Positions 1 to 12,190 of a stretch of 64,000 bases of DNA are shown one piece after another; within the stretch, counting starts at the first letter, position 1, and the number at the start of each line of letters is the position of its first letter. The notes beneath the pieces are model-generated. The model worked only from the letters and a program-made list of their open reading frames with translations. It ran no database searches and had not been told where the DNA came from. Source of the DNA: Fasciolopsis buskii (taxonomy: Eukaryota; Platyhelminthes; Trematoda; Plagiorchiida; Fasciolidae); contig LUCM01009254.1 of assembly GCA_008360955.1 (NCBI GenBank), forward strand, positions 1-64,000, given 5' to 3'. Made by a program: the position numbers and the translations under genes.

Positions 1-160
1 GGATGCGTAAAGAAAATTTGCCCGGGAGCACACGACCGGTTTCGCGGTTATTGTCGCTCGTCACGTATGCGTACCCGATGCTCTCTTGTCCAAACATCCA
101 CATACTTGTACACTCCGAATTGATTGACATTTCTCACCAGAATCGAATCTGTAGCATCAG
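1..160 (+). repeat. Unclassified dispersed repeat (family 3), copy 1
   Basis: CACACGACCGGTTTCGCGG and TCGCTCGTCACGTATGC (29-72), then ACACTCCGA and CTCACCAGAATCG, match 50906-51018 in the same order and strand. It starts at the window edge, so its true 5' end is unknown. TA-rich DNA follows at 282-352. No coding or Pol III boxes recognised. Confidence 0.55.
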
Positions 161-310
161 GAGTGTGCATGGAAGCTGTTGGTCGAAGAGTCCACAGAAG
201 AATGACAACTGTGATTCGTTGATAATTCTTTGTCAGTTGGGCTGAGCCAACCTTAGGAAGGAGGGCGGAATGCCCCAGAATATACGTATGTATATATAGA
301 AGCAGAAAGT

Positions 311-2869
311 AGTATCTGGATGCGTAAACATATATATGTGCACATACATATGATCATATTGATGCGTATCAATAACCACTTGTCTTGATCGGCGACGACC
401 TTGTTAAGATGCAGTTATCACTCTGCCTTTGTCCGTTGTTTTGATTAGTTCGAATTTCTATGCGCTCGATCATACTCGATCAGCCGTTAGATAAATCCAT
501 ACGGCTCCGTCCGAATAAAATGACTTGCACTCTGGTCTTTTGGGCTGAACTTCCATGTTCATGCATTGGTCGATTGCTGTCTAAAATTCGAAAGCAAATA
601 GCGGATGAAGCGGTGAGTCCAGAAGTGATGGAGCTTTCTCCTCCGTGACAAATAATATGTCAAAAAACGTTGTGCATTAAGGATTCTGAAATGTTCCGTC
701 ATCCATTTAATGGAATGATAATTTCCTGAACAGAAAATTAAACAACCCCTAAGACCATAGTGCAGCACATGATTCACTGACTAGGGTATTCATTTGCAAC
801 GCAAAATTAGACATGTAGTTAACAATTTGATTAAAACGTCTTAGGATGAGGTTCAAATTTTAAGCCCGTAATACTTAAAATGAATTACAAGGGTATGATG
901 CCATAGCGTTTTTGAAGTTAATGGTTGTCAAACCAAAGCCCAAGTCAGTATTTGACTAAAGCCTAATGGTTTCGTACGATAATGAAAAAAAATTTATGTG
1001 CTAAATTTATAAAGCAAATGACGGGCAATTTGGACCGATGCATTTTATCCTTTTGCATTTAGTTGACGAACTGGCCTGCACAAGGACTGATTAAAGCCAC
1101 CCATGATGTATCGACAACGAGAGGCTTTCGATGTTCTTGACAGAACTCACACAGATCCTTCAAACGGATCTCGAAACCGGTGAAGCACCGACCAGTTGCT
1201 TTCGTGCCTTCGGCTACTGACTTGACGAGAAATCTCGTTAAGCATACGCTGTTTTGCTGAAGACAGGTGTGTAGTTCCAAGACATTCTGACACTTAGGGC
1301 TCGTGGTATGTACTCCGCGCAGCTGTACAAGAAAAGCCTTGTGTTGGTGTCGAGGTTTCTAAATCCAGCATCCAAATTACTCTTAGTCTTGTCTGATGAA
1401 TTTGGGGGTGCACCAGCAGACGTACATTTGATGGCGGTCAAGCACTGGAACTATCAAACAATTAATTAGATTCGTATACACCGGTCGACATAATTCAAAT
1501 ATTTTATGAAAGACAAATGAATGTATGACAATGACCGAGGTCAGTACATTCATCAACGATCAAGTTCGCCTACATTCTATGCCCTTTCCTAAGTATACAG
1601 ATGTATTCATTGCTTTTTTCGTTAGTATACTGAAAGCAGAACAGTTAGGTGAATTTCGCCTGCTATTGCTGGCTATTGTTTATACATAATCAGAATATCT
1701 CAATGGCAGCCACCATGAATCTCGTTACGTAATTCTGTCAGTAGTGGCAGACTGTGCGTGCACTTTTTAACATAAATACTCGTAAGTTTGGCTTTTCCAA
1801 TGCTCGTTAGTTGTTCCTCTTCGTCTGGTAAACATTGTTACCGTTCCCAGCTAGATGTGATGGTTTTCTTGACATTTTCTTTGGGAACAGTCAAATAGTT
1901 TCTTTTTATATGTTGATCCTCAATTGGTTCTTCTGATCAAGCTTTGGGCATAGTTCTCCCGAAGATTTATAGCCACCGATCACCGACACGTCAGAAGAAT
2001 TCGTCAAACGCACAGTCCAGTAAAATATGGATTTTTCTCCCGAAATATCATGATGATAAATGAGATGGTAAGCCAAAATCGCTTTTCCACGTTTCCGGCG
2101 GCAGTGATGTTTCTGTGTCTCTAGACCATCAAACCTCAATGTCTCGTGTTTTATTCAGACTGTGTCCTTGGTTTCACGTATCACACTGCTAAATGGCTGC
2201 TGGAAAGAAGGCTCTTTCTTAAGCAAGGATTAGGCACCATAGAAGAAACTAACGAAATTCTTTAAGGAGCTGTTCTTACTGAACTAAGTGTATACATGAA
2301 CCATTCTGGACCAAAAAAATATCAGTAAAATAAAAACTTACTTAAAAAGCGAACCTGAAAGTTTATTTGTGCGTTGGAATGGGGATGCAGATGATAATGA
2401 TAAGACAAGGAGACCGGGTCTATTTATTTTTTACTGTTGCCGGAGAGGGCAGCTTGCAAGTGCCTCCGTTTTCCATTTCCACCTCGTGGACTTGAAGAGA
2501 ACTATTTCTCCCTTGAATGTTGCGGTCCTTTCATTCCATCGATATCTCCAATGCAATGACAATAATCTTTTGAAGAGAGCTACCGTCAATCCGAGCGCCA
2601 AGAATGACTTCCATCACTTCATCAGCTTTGAAAGTACTAAATTTATTACTTATCCCGCTTGTCATTTACTCCTCCAACGTTTGTGATGCTCATCAATGTG
2701 CGTGTCGAAATTTCATTCTCATCATTTGACGTTTTTTTCATCCTACCACTCTGTCAAGTCGTCAGTAGTGAGAACGTTTTGTGATCCACAAACGCTGGGT
2801 AGTGATAATGGCGAAGAGATTATTTTAGGAAAAGCGGACATCCGGAGTCGTCTGTGAAGCTATTCATTG
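311..2869. other. No recognisable gene
   Basis: A TA-rich stretch lies at 282-352. Minus-strand open frames at 1059-1441 overlap each other and read GFEIRLKDLCEFCQEHRKPL among others; no family is recognised. Nothing else seen. Confidence 0.5.
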
Positions 2870-3190
2870 CCTACGGTGAAGAAATAGTCAAACATTGCTA
2901 GCGGCCCGTGGCCGTGAAAATCAGTGACGGATGGGTGCAAAATCATGTGGTGAATTTCAACAAACCGCTCACAGCCTGCCTGGTAGTGTAATGGTTAAGG
3001 CGTTCGACTCGGATTCTTTCTTCCCGGATTCGCGTCCCAGTTGGGGGCAGTGGATATGCTCTGCTGGTGATTCCTAAAAAGGATGAAACAGCTGTACAGT
3101 GTTTCGACGGTTCCCTAATGGTGGGTTGAACAATGATATCACAAGGTGAATTATATGATCAAAACCTTGTACTGTCAGGAAGAAATAAGT
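2870..3190 (+). repeat. Solo copy of the tRNA/hammerhead SINE-like repeat
   Basis: Matches the array consensus in sense orientation from about 2895 to the tail GGTGAATTATATGATC. A box TAGTGTAATGGTTAAGG at 2984-3000, B box GGATTCGCGTCCC at 3026-3038. The hammerhead-like core is at 3058-3100: CTGGTGA (one change from CTGATGA) at 3064-3070, stem II TCCT-AAAA-AGGA, GAAA at 3084-3087, then ACAGCTGTA and CAGTGT. It is the only near-complete solo copy in the window and is diverged by perhaps 15-20 percent by eye. Confidence 0.75.
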
Positions 3191-3194
3191 GTGC

Positions 3195-6100
3195 CTCATG
3201 AATTCATCCATATGTGATAAGACGATAGAAATTTTGAAAAGTAGATTATCAGTAATAATATTTAGCTTTATTCCTGCGGCGTAAAGTCATTATTCATTGG
3301 GCCATTTATAAGTTACCTTCTCAGTCGCATTCTTAACGTTCCACATCAGCGCAAGTCCACATTTTCAAGCTCCGTATATGGTGTCCACAAACAAGGACCT
3401 TTCCAAATACATGAAACCTTGTCTCACTGTTCTTCAAAAACGCATTTTCTGAAGCACACTCATTAATTAGTCCATACTGAATCGTTCCAGTTGCCGGTTT
3501 AAGGATGTTGTTGTCAACGGCAACAGTTTTGGTAATGTGTCAATGAAGTGATGGCGGTCATAATTGCATTTAAAACGATCAGAATTCGGAAACTGGTGTA
3601 CTTTTAGACCATACTTTAGGAAGCCTTCCTGTAACTCGTCAATATACAAATATATTTGGTTACCTTTTTGCTACGCCAACGCATGGGAAAAATTTGTGAT
3701 TCGCAATCTTATAGACTTGCCGTATTACTAACGTTAAGTCAAATGACCAACAAATATGAATGAACAAAAAGAGATGTCTCAACGAAAGGTGTTATGCTGC
3801 TCTGTTTGGCATAAAACTAAGAAAGCAAAGCATACAGACTACATATTTTTGTTTTTATGTTTACTGACACAATTGGAAACAATATATCTTCTCGCGTTTC
3901 TCCCCGTACATTGTTCCAGCAAATGACATCAATCCATCCGCTGTAAAGACAAGACCTCTTTTGTGTTACATTATTCCTGTTAGTTTTTCGTCAGCCCACC
4001 TAATCTATCGTTCTGTTGCCTCTCCGCATAGAACCACGTGAATGTTAAGAAGAATACGTTTATCAGATATTCTCACATTTTCTCAAGGCCTAATATGATT
4101 GTAGGTAACACCTACACTCTAAAATCCCCTAATACAGTGCAAATCAATAACCTGGACCCATCTCACCGCGGAAGCGCTCGGTAATGGACTTGACTAAAAC
4201 AAGATCATAAAAGGTGAGTCACATTTTTGGAAAAGTCAGACTTCCATTCTTTTTATCCATCGGCTTTAAACATTCACTCCATTTCAATATCTCTTATCCA
4301 ATTTTCAATCTTTCTAGACATTCAACCCCAGTGACACTCCCCCTCTGCAGTCAATTCGCTTCGGTGTTTGTCAGATTGATCTGCAATTGTATTCGAGATC
4401 CCGCATTACTGTGATGGCACATCCGACTATGAGTACAAGGAATTGTTTTACCGGGTTCCTCAATTAATAATCAGCCACTAGTCCAAAAATTTTGCTTTTA
4501 CGAGATTCCAGAATCATTGTTTATATGCCAAGTCAGATTTTGTATCGCTGGTGCAAAAGTGTCCTTTTGAAATGGTAACAGAATCAATAATATTTCTAAC
4601 AGTGCAGTAACGAGAATTCATGGACAATGACAAGAAGATCACATAGAAAACTACCACCTGTTCACATTATTTTTATTTCATACGGAACCGAAAGAAGGCA
4701 GAATTCCTGCAGTTAAAATGAAGCAAGGTTAATACGGGACGAAAATCGCCGTAATACGCTGATTTTTGAGTCGTCAAAGTCGAGCGAGTAAAATGACGGT
4801 TATTCGGAAGTCTTGCAATCGGCGAGCACTTAATTTATTTACTCAATAGAAGCTCAAAACATGGTCACCTCTAGATACAGTTTGTTGCCCAGGGTTGATG
4901 ACAGTAAGGGCTGCGAACTTGTAATCGGTCCTTCTAAGAAATCTGTTGAAATTAAACACGCAGTTGGGATGAACATATCATATCAGAATTCTCATCATCA
5001 AAACGATGCCAAACTCGTTTCCGAGAGAAAATGTTCACAAGAATTTTAGTTATTCAAACATCCATTTCAAACCAATTGTCATCTTGACAGATATTGAGCA
5101 TACATACCATAAGGTTGAAGCAAATTATTTCAGACGCAAGTGATCAAGTTGAATAGCAAGCTTTTGCCCGGCTATGACTCAACGCTTCATTCGTCCCGGC
5201 TTTGGACCACGGAAGTCCGAGTGCTTGAATTAGGTTTGTTCCAAATCCAGTGATGCACGCACAATAAACATAATTCGATCCAAACCCGGTTGTACTTTTC
5301 AAGATGAAAAACATCGTAATTCTACCTTCATTTTCTATGATTGAATAAGAAAGTTAGAGTTAATTTATAGCTTTGTAAATGGTTTAAAACAAAGAAATAA
5401 CTGATTACATCAATGCCGCTTTTGTCGAAAAATGACTACTAATCGGTTTATAATCAAATAAGAAATAATGCTTGGAAAATGCATTCATGAGGCGATTGTC
5501 TGCTTCCCTTGTATGACTGATCTTGGGTATTTGATTTCCTTGAATTGTCTCCGAAATGCATGAACAATTTCACTAATAGATTGTGTACATGGAACAGTGG
5601 GTTAACTTATGCCCACTTCCACGTTATTCGACCAGTGGTCTGTATTTTATAAGGCACCGTAAGAGTCCACCACGGTGAAGGAACACCGTCGTCTGAACAG
5701 GGAAAAATGTGTGATAATTTCTTTTCTTCAGAAACGGTCATTCGTCAAATGATTTGTTACCCCAACAAACAACGAACTTTGCACCAAGAATTGCTGTCCA
5801 AATTTATTTCAAACACAATTTATTGCTGTCAATTCTACCAGCTAGCCTAATTAGGAACTAGCCTTCGCAAGCTCGGAGAATTCTAACATTCATGCCGAAG
5901 AAATCGTGCTGAATACTGTTCAGTTTGTCTGCCTTCCTTTTACAACGAAGCTGAAATGTTGATATGTTCCAAGACAAGACATTCGTGTGCCGATTCCAGT
6001 GTTTTTAACACATACGTATATATATATATATATTGCAATGTCGATAAAATTATCCCAGTTCCTTCTGACTAGATAATATTTTCTACCTATTAACTGTCCA

Positions 6101-7352
6101 CCATCTATGACGAATGGAGTTTCACTGTGTGAAAGTATTACTCGGTTCATTTGCCTAGTGAGAAAGCACTTAAAATTAGCAAGTGCTTGTTTTGAAAGCT
6201 AATTTAAGAAACCGATTGAATTGCTTGCAACTAAATACCCGTATTATGAAATTCAATTTCCATTGGTGGAAACTACTGTTGTTTGAAACTAAAAAATGGA
6301 CCGTCATTTTATTTCCCGTAACGTGTATTCCGCCATTCGTACGACCGATTTTGATTAGCTAACTGCTAAAACAAGGGGACAAGTACGTTTGGCCTTAACT
6401 CAACCTGTTGGTCTTGCCTTTCGTTTATTCGATCGAAATTATTCGCATTCTCGTAGCACAAACACTTCCCTCGTTTGGTATTCATTGTGCGACTTTCCGT
6501 TGCAAATATTAGCAAAACACAACACCTGTTCTGTCGGTTCTGATTCTCCGTTTTGTTTTTTTTTTGTTTCCGGGTATCTGAAAATAGTTTAGACCACCGA
6601 TTATCATTTGCTATGATCGGGTTCATTTTTTCCAACCGCGAACCAGCTAGGACCAAAGGCACATTTTAAGACAGAAAGCCTTGGATGGGGGTGCATTTCA
6701 TGTAGATTGTATGCCCGAATCACTTAGCTGGACAAACCGATGTGAATTTTGTCGACATCTGATCTATGCAAAGAAATTCGCTCACTGCAAACCAGGCCGG
6801 CCATGTGAAAAGCGATCCGAGGCTATCGTAGTCTGGTTCTCGACAGATAAACCGACAGCAACTGCCGGTTTGCTTTTGCATTTTTCACTCGACTACGTCG
6901 CACTTATCTCCTGTACTATGGAATTGGCAAAGAGATCGACCAGACTTCAAGTAGTAACTTACTTTTCCACGAACAATCAAAATTGCCACTCACAGCTGAA
7001 TGCCCGAAGTATCTTCATTCAAGGAAGACCCTGCAGGATTCGCACATTTGGAATTTTGGCTTCGACGAAAGGAGTCAAGAACGAGTTTGGATTGAACATG
7101 TTTCCTTTTTTCCATACTTGTTTAAGAGTGCTTAGATTTTATTAGATGAGAAGCGTGTTTCTCCGAATGAGTCAGTTCCTATGAAGTCCGCACAGCATTC
7201 GAACGGATCAAGGGAACGTAAAATGATTGTTTTCTTAAGTTGTTTTTTGCTGTTATTTCGCAGCAAGTTGCCATACAAGCACGGATGATTAAGTTTTACA
7301 GACCGGAAATGAACGACCGAAAAGATAAGGCCGCTTTATCGGACGGTCTTCA
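3195..7352. other. No recognisable gene
   Basis: Contains the TA microsatellite at 6011-6035 and scattered frames below 100 codons. The 154-codon plus-strand frame at 6681-7145 has several Cys and His but no motif spacing I can assign and no splice or start context; it lies directly downstream, on the other strand, of the Penelope fragment. Confidence 0.45.
6011..6035. repeat. TA microsatellite
   Basis: CATACG followed by about nine TA units; simple sequence in otherwise blank DNA. Confidence 0.85.
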
Positions 7353-7514
7353 CTTTCTTTTTCTTCTGTGTTCTGTCTTCCGTTTAATCAGTTGTCTGCT
7401 GGTTTGTCCGATGTATTCTGCTAGGCATTCCGTGCAACTAATTTTGTAGATGTACTTGTCTTCTTGATCTTTAGCTTTTAATAAGTGGCATTTCAAAGTA
7501 TTATCAAAGTATTA
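7353..7514 (-). pseudogene. Penelope-like element fragment with GIY-YIG-type motif
   Basis: The minus strand reads about 50 open codons: LKCHLLKAKDQEDKYIYKIS, then CTECLAEYIGQTSRQL, then IKRKTEHRRKRK and a stop. The CxxC pair before YIGQTSR and the R..EH that follow are the signature of the GIY-YIG endonuclease at the C-terminus of Penelope-like reverse transcriptases. The reverse-transcriptase part and the end of the nuclease are not recognisable nearby, so this is a dead fragment. A plus-strand unit shared with 29308-29504 lies 340 bases downstream. Confidence 0.7.
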
Positions 7515-7851
7515 GCAATACGTGAGCGCGATTCACTCATCGCTCCGCATGCCAGAACAGAGGGACAACATGGGTTATGGAAACACAAAAGTCCTCCAAC
7601 GTGGATTCAGAACCTGCACTGGACGTAAATTTTCCGAGACTCTGGAGATAAGTTCTCACCCCAAAAGCGTCAGTCGGAACGACGGGGCAGAGAAACAAAC
7701 AAAGGTCACCACGCTAGTTGACTCCACGACCACGGTGAGGCATGACGTGAAGGGCACTAATCTCTCACCAGACCCAAAGTTAAAGGTACATATATTCATA
7801 AATACATTTCTAAACATCAGTTGGCGTGTGAACGTTCCCTGAGTAATTTGG

Positions 7852-7943
7852 TTGTAAAACTTACCATGGGAAAGACTACCCACGGCAGTCGAAACGTTGG
7901 CGCATTACATCTACCAACAACGCTGCGTTATTAACATTGTTAT
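7852..7943 (+). repeat. Short unit with GACTACC hairpin, Penelope-terminus-like
   Basis: From GTAAAACTTACCATGGG to AACGCTGCGTTATTAAC this matches both arms of the palindrome at 29308-29504. It contains GACTACC-CAC-GGCAGTC followed by GAAACGTTGG. Similar hairpin-plus-GAAAC stretches are found at Penelope-like element ends in many animals; that link is inferred. Confidence 0.6.
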
Positions 7944-10940
7944 TCCAAATAGAAAATGGTTATGGGTGGTTTGAGCAACTCACAGAATGGTGACATTCGC
8001 ATACCTAAGCTGCCTTCTACAAGGCGCAAGAACTCCTCCCACAAGTTTCCCTTTCTCTAGACTGTCGAAGCTAGTTTCGTTCAACAGTAACTTACACTTG
8101 CTCTTATGTATTGCTAACCTGTGAGTTGTCCGAGTCTGTCGAACGAGCAATTTATTCCGTACTCATAATCCTTCAAAATGATCATTCAGTCTTGACGAAC
8201 CTTTTTTACTTTCCACAAGCACCGTTGTATAAAACACGCGACTGTTTGCTTGAGATCCGCAGATAAACGTCTGTCAGATAGCATCCACTCTTTACATATC
8301 GGCTTCCATGTGAGTACGTCTCCCAGGTTCCATCTTCCCCACAATGTGCATGATCTAACAGTTATCTCAATTAGAAAGTCATTCACGCCTCAGAAGTAGG
8401 ACAGATATGCTGAACACTAACAGTGAACTATCGGTATCATCAACTGCTTGACGAACAGCTAGGCGCTTATGTTTAGATTTTAAAATTTGTTTCTATTTTT
8501 AACGTTGGCCCATCCATGATGTTTTTTTGCTAATTTGGCAAGTTGATTTTGCAGAACTTGGTAAGGTTCACACGCTGATACCAATATTGATTGTAGAACA
8601 AGTACAAATATGCAAATTGGTCTTAGCCTTCGGCTGAGCATTTTGATGCCACGCCGAGTAAAATGCTACCTTTCTTAGAATTGACCTGATTTCTCATATC
8701 ACGACACGAGTGATCAGATTTAATGTTCGCTATGACGAATTTTATCAACCGGTTGAAGCTTCCTTTTAATTACTCATCCTGGTCGATGTGCATTCGCGCA
8801 TGTTTTACGACTATTTCAACAAGCATAGCTTTTCTGTCTTCAGATTCGCTGTATTCGTGTAGGTCCGACTAAAACCTGCAATTGTGAACTGAAGTACCGT
8901 GAGTTTGAGGTCACAAATGTTTGAAACGATTGGACAAACATGATGGTCGCTTCAGTGCTGGGGAATCGATCCGCTGCCGGCAAATGTGTCTAGGAGCAAA
9001 GCAAGACAAGCGTAAATGCGAATCTATACAAACAAACCTCAGCCTAGTTAACATGGCAATGATAATTTGGATGTTGTAAAACCAATGAGAAGTGAAATTT
9101 GCAGTGCAATTTCAATTTGCGCTGAGTCTTTCAAAATAGAAATTTTTTTCACTGATCACTTCGAATCCTCCGTACGTTGCAGATGTTTGTCCCGTCGGAA
9201 TTGTCTGGCTATTTCAGCCCCCATCATCATATGCTTGGTGGACTCAGAGTTACCCCAGGGTGTCTTGTGTTACAGTTAAACGGTCATTGAGTTTTAAGGC
9301 GAATTATGAAAGTATAATGTTTTAACGGCCCCCAAAACGAGAATCTGAGAAAAACCAAAAAAGTGCCAAAATCAATTTGCGGATTTAAGGCCAAACACTA
9401 TGCACATCACTGTTGGTAACTAAAGTGGCACAAAAAACATTGATTTTTATAATCTATCAGTACCTTTCACAGAATACCAAGTGATTTCCGAATTAGTGTA
9501 TTCTCATTGCGGATATTATTGAGTTAACTTTATCACTTTTGAGAAAAGTGATACCAGAGTGGTATTTCCATTAGGCAGTTCAAGACGTAGTAAGGTACTT
9601 GGGATGTACTGTGAAATGGACCTCATACTAAAGAAGTCGGTGAACACATAAGCATATCCACTTGAGTTAAACGTAATGAAAGATTCGTAAGCCTTTACTT
9701 TCTTCGAAAATTGCATATCTGCAAAGTTTACTTATCACCACTGCACTATTTAACAGTTTTACCACGTTATTCAATATAGCCCACTTTGCTACAGAGTAGA
9801 TAACCAACGGCGTATGTCCTAGCATGTTTTATAATTCTTCGAAGTTTTTCCCTTGTTAGTCGTAACACAGATGAGTCTTTACTGTGCCTCATTAACCTGA
9901 AATAGACATTTCTTCATTTACCATCAAAGCGAAAAAGTTTTTCATCAGCGTTTTACGGAGCAAAACATGCCGTGATTTCAAGTGAGAATCCCTTTCCTGT
10001 TTCGCTGAATTCATCAACCACTCTTTTTCATTTCGTACATTCTAACCAGGTTTTCATCGAAATTTGTTTTCACATCGTTTGTGAAGATGAACGTCCTCTT
10101 CGTCCTTGAACTAAATAAATAGCACCGTCTGTTTGGAAAGTCGGTTTTGGAAGCCAAATATTCTAGGCACAACAAGTACGTCGTGACTGGTATGTGGCAA
10201 ATAATTATGACATCTCATCTTCGTCGATCATTTTTCCAGTAATGTCCCAAATTTTAATGCGATCTGCCGGTGTTGCTGCTGACTGGGCTTTGAGACATTT
10301 CATATGATTATGAGAGATCGCTGAGTTGTTTAGTGACTGACATTCGACTGATATCTTCTACACGCTGATCTCACGTGATCGGATCATTCCTTAACTCGAC
10401 AAGTGACCGACTTAAGTGTCGTCCGCAGCAGAGTCAATCCCAAATCGTCCCTAGCATTCAGACTGATGTTCTCCAACTGGATTGTTACCCATTAGGGGCC
10501 ATGCCAACCACAATTACCTGAATGAGTTTGTTCGCGTGTTGTTCTCAATAACAGCTGGCTGGGCCCGACAGTCAAGTGACAACATTCAAGTCATCCAGCT
10601 GAGAATCCCGAGTGCGATGATAGATATACAAGACTGATGAGCTCCACTGATAACGAAGTTCATGGCTGGTGCTCCACAAGTGTTTTGTTAATGGGATGAG
10701 TCGTTGCTTCTATGTGGAACGTACGCCCCGAAGGGTTATCGGTGAATCAAAACTGCACCTTTCCCATCCACTCCGTCGGAAAACAACTGCAGTGTTAAGG
10801 TACATTTTACTTTCGACGAGTTTCTGTACAACCAACAAACTAACTCAATGACAGCCTCTGTCTGTCAACACAACCTGACAAAAACTGCCGTTGCGCTAGG
10901 CGCATGACCTAGTGGTCCTCAAAACACGATCCGGTCAAAC
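7944..10940. other. No recognisable gene
   Basis: A+T-rich sequence with short frames only. The last 12 bases before the array are the left copy of its direct repeat. Confidence 0.5.
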
Positions 10941-11005
10941 ACAAATCTCTTCATGAAATAATTCACCATGTGATATCATCGCCCAACTCACCATAAAGAA
11001 ACCAT

Positions 11006-11062
11006 GGAAGCACTGTATTGCCGTTTGATCCTTGTTAGGAATCATCAGCAGTGCATATCCAC
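11006..11062 (-). ncRNA. Hammerhead-ribozyme-like core, unit A (decayed)
   Basis: On the minus strand the core CTGATGA (RC at 11042-11048) is followed by stem II, TCCT-AACA-AGGA. The second core box is CAAA, not GAAA, and the helix III segment is changed to ACGGCAATA. Helix I (GCACTG with CAGTGC? here ACAGTGC) is still pairable. Expected inactive because of the GAAA change. Confidence 0.5.
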
Positions 11063-11074
11063 CACACCCGAGTT

Positions 11075-11130
11075 GGGACGCGAACCCAGGACGAACGATT
11101 GTGAGTCGAACGCCTTAGCCATTACGCTAC
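11075..11130 (-). promoter_or_regulatory. Pol III A and B boxes of the tRNA-like head, unit A
   Basis: On the minus strand, TAGCGTAATGGCTAAGG (A box, RC about 11113-11129) and GGGTTCGCGTCCC (B box, RC 11075-11087) lie about 25 bases apart between the 5' part and the hammerhead core. The wording TAGYGTAATGGYTA resembles the D arm of Asp/Glu/Gly tRNAs. Equivalent boxes occur in the other units; in units B/C the B box reads GGTTCGCGTGCC. Confidence 0.6.
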
Positions 11131-11396
11131 CGGGCAGGCTCTGAACGGTTCGTTGAACTTCACCACATGATGTTGCACCTATCCGTGACTGATTTGCACG
11201 GTTACTGTCCGTTAGCTCACAGCGATCGACCCCTACTGATAGATGACTTCTCTGCAGGTAGCCTAAGTACGACGAAGGCTTTGGATATGACCTACAGAGC
11301 TTGATTACTTGATGCATTTTAGTAGTAGGAGATTGAATGTTTACATGAAATAATTCACCATGTGATATGATCGCTCAACTCACGATAAAGAAACCA

Positions 11397-11458
11397 TGGA
11401 AGCACTAACTGTACAGCTGTTTCATCCTTGTTAGGAATCATCAGCAGTGCATATCCAC
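11397..11458 (-). ncRNA. Hammerhead-ribozyme-like core, unit B
   Basis: Minus strand: GCACTG, then CTGATGA (RC 11438-11444), stem II TCCT-AACA-AGGA, then GAAA (RC 11420-11423) and ACAGCTGTA, a 3-bp helix III (ACA/TGT) with a two-base loop and A at the cleavage position. Both catalytic boxes are intact. The 3' strand of helix I reads CAGTTAGTGC, so four extra bases bulge the 6-bp helix. A U-U mismatch sits where a G-C pair usually closes stem II. Topology would be type I with minimal helix III, as in Penelope-linked hammerheads. Confidence 0.6.
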
Positions 11459-11579
11459 CGCGCCCGAACTGGCACGCGAACCCGAACAAGGACGAACGAT
11501 TCTGAGTCGAACGCCTTAGCCATTAGGCTACCGGGCAGGCTCTGAACGGTTCGTTGAACTTCACCACATGATGTTGCAC

Positions 11580-11618
11580 CTGTCTCTTATACACATCTAG
11601 ATGTGTATAAGAGACAGN
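11580..11618. other. Nextera junction adapter (two Tn5 mosaic ends) plus N: assembly artefact
   Basis: The 19-bp mosaic end CTGTCTCTTATACACATCT is followed at once by its exact reverse complement and then a single N. This 38-bp palindrome is the circularisation junction of Illumina Nextera mate-pair libraries and is not genomic. It sits inside the tandem repeat, where a gap was probably closed with an untrimmed read. Confidence 0.98.
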
Positions 11619-11730
11619 ATGACCTACAGAGCTTGATTACTTGATGCATTTTAGTAGTAGGAGATTGAATGTTTACATGAAATAATTCACCATGTGATAT
11701 GATCGCTCAACTCACGATAAAGAAACCATG

Positions 11731-11790
11731 GAAGCACTAACTGTACAGCTGTTTCATCCTTGTTAGGAATCATCAGCAGTGCATATCCAC
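11731..11790 (-). ncRNA. Hammerhead-ribozyme-like core, unit C (identical to unit B)
   Basis: Same bases as the core of unit B, offset by 332, including the same four-base insertion in helix I. CTGATGA is at RC 11770-11776 and GAAA at RC 11752-11755. Because this falls in the duplicated 294 bases around the adapter, it probably is not an independent copy. Confidence 0.5.
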
Positions 11791-12130
11791 CGCGCCCGAA
11801 CTGGCACGCGAACCCGAACAAGGACGAACGATTCTGAGTCGAACGCCTTAGCCATTAGGCTACCGGGCAGGCTCTGAACGGTTCGTTGAACTTCACCACA
11901 TGATGTTGCACCTATCCGTGACTGATTTGCACGGTTACTGTCCGTTAGCTCAGAGCGATCGACCCCTACTGATAGATGACTTCTCTGCAGGTAGCCTAAG
12001 TACGACGAAGGCTTTGGATATGACCTACAGAGCTTGATTACTTGATACATTTTGGTAGTAGGAGATTGAATGTTTACATGAAATAATTCGCCATGTGATA
12101 TGATCGCTCAACTCACCATAAAGAAACCAT

Positions 12131-12190
12131 GGAAGCACTGTACAGCTGTTTCATCCAGCTTGTTAGGAATCATGAGCAGTGCATATGGAC
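12131..12190 (-). ncRNA. Hammerhead-ribozyme-like core, unit D (decayed)
   Basis: Helix I strands GCACTG and CAGTGC, helix III ACAGCTGTA and GAAA are intact, but the first box reads CTCATGA and stem II has a three-base insertion (AACAAGCTGGAT). Expected inactive. Units A, B and D carry different lesions, so the consensus, not any single unit, gives the full motif. Confidence 0.5.

Larger units (their letters stand above)
11287..11912. other. Artefactual duplication around the adapter (11287-11580 equals 11619-11912)
   Basis: Read base by base, the 294 bases before the adapter reappear after it without a difference I can find, while true neighbours (units A and D) differ at many positions. 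At the junction about 107 bp expected from units A, C and D (5' part of the element) are missing. Together this says units B and C are one genomic unit. Confidence 0.85.

Noticed and set aside
6681..7145. 154-codon plus-strand open frame as a gene
   Set aside because: No recognisable domain, no splice or start context, next to a dead retroelement on the other strand; a chance frame in A+T-rich DNA is likelier.
11580..11617. Natural 38-bp palindrome or transposon end
   Set aside because: It is exactly two Tn5 mosaic ends back to back followed by N, i.e. a library adapter.
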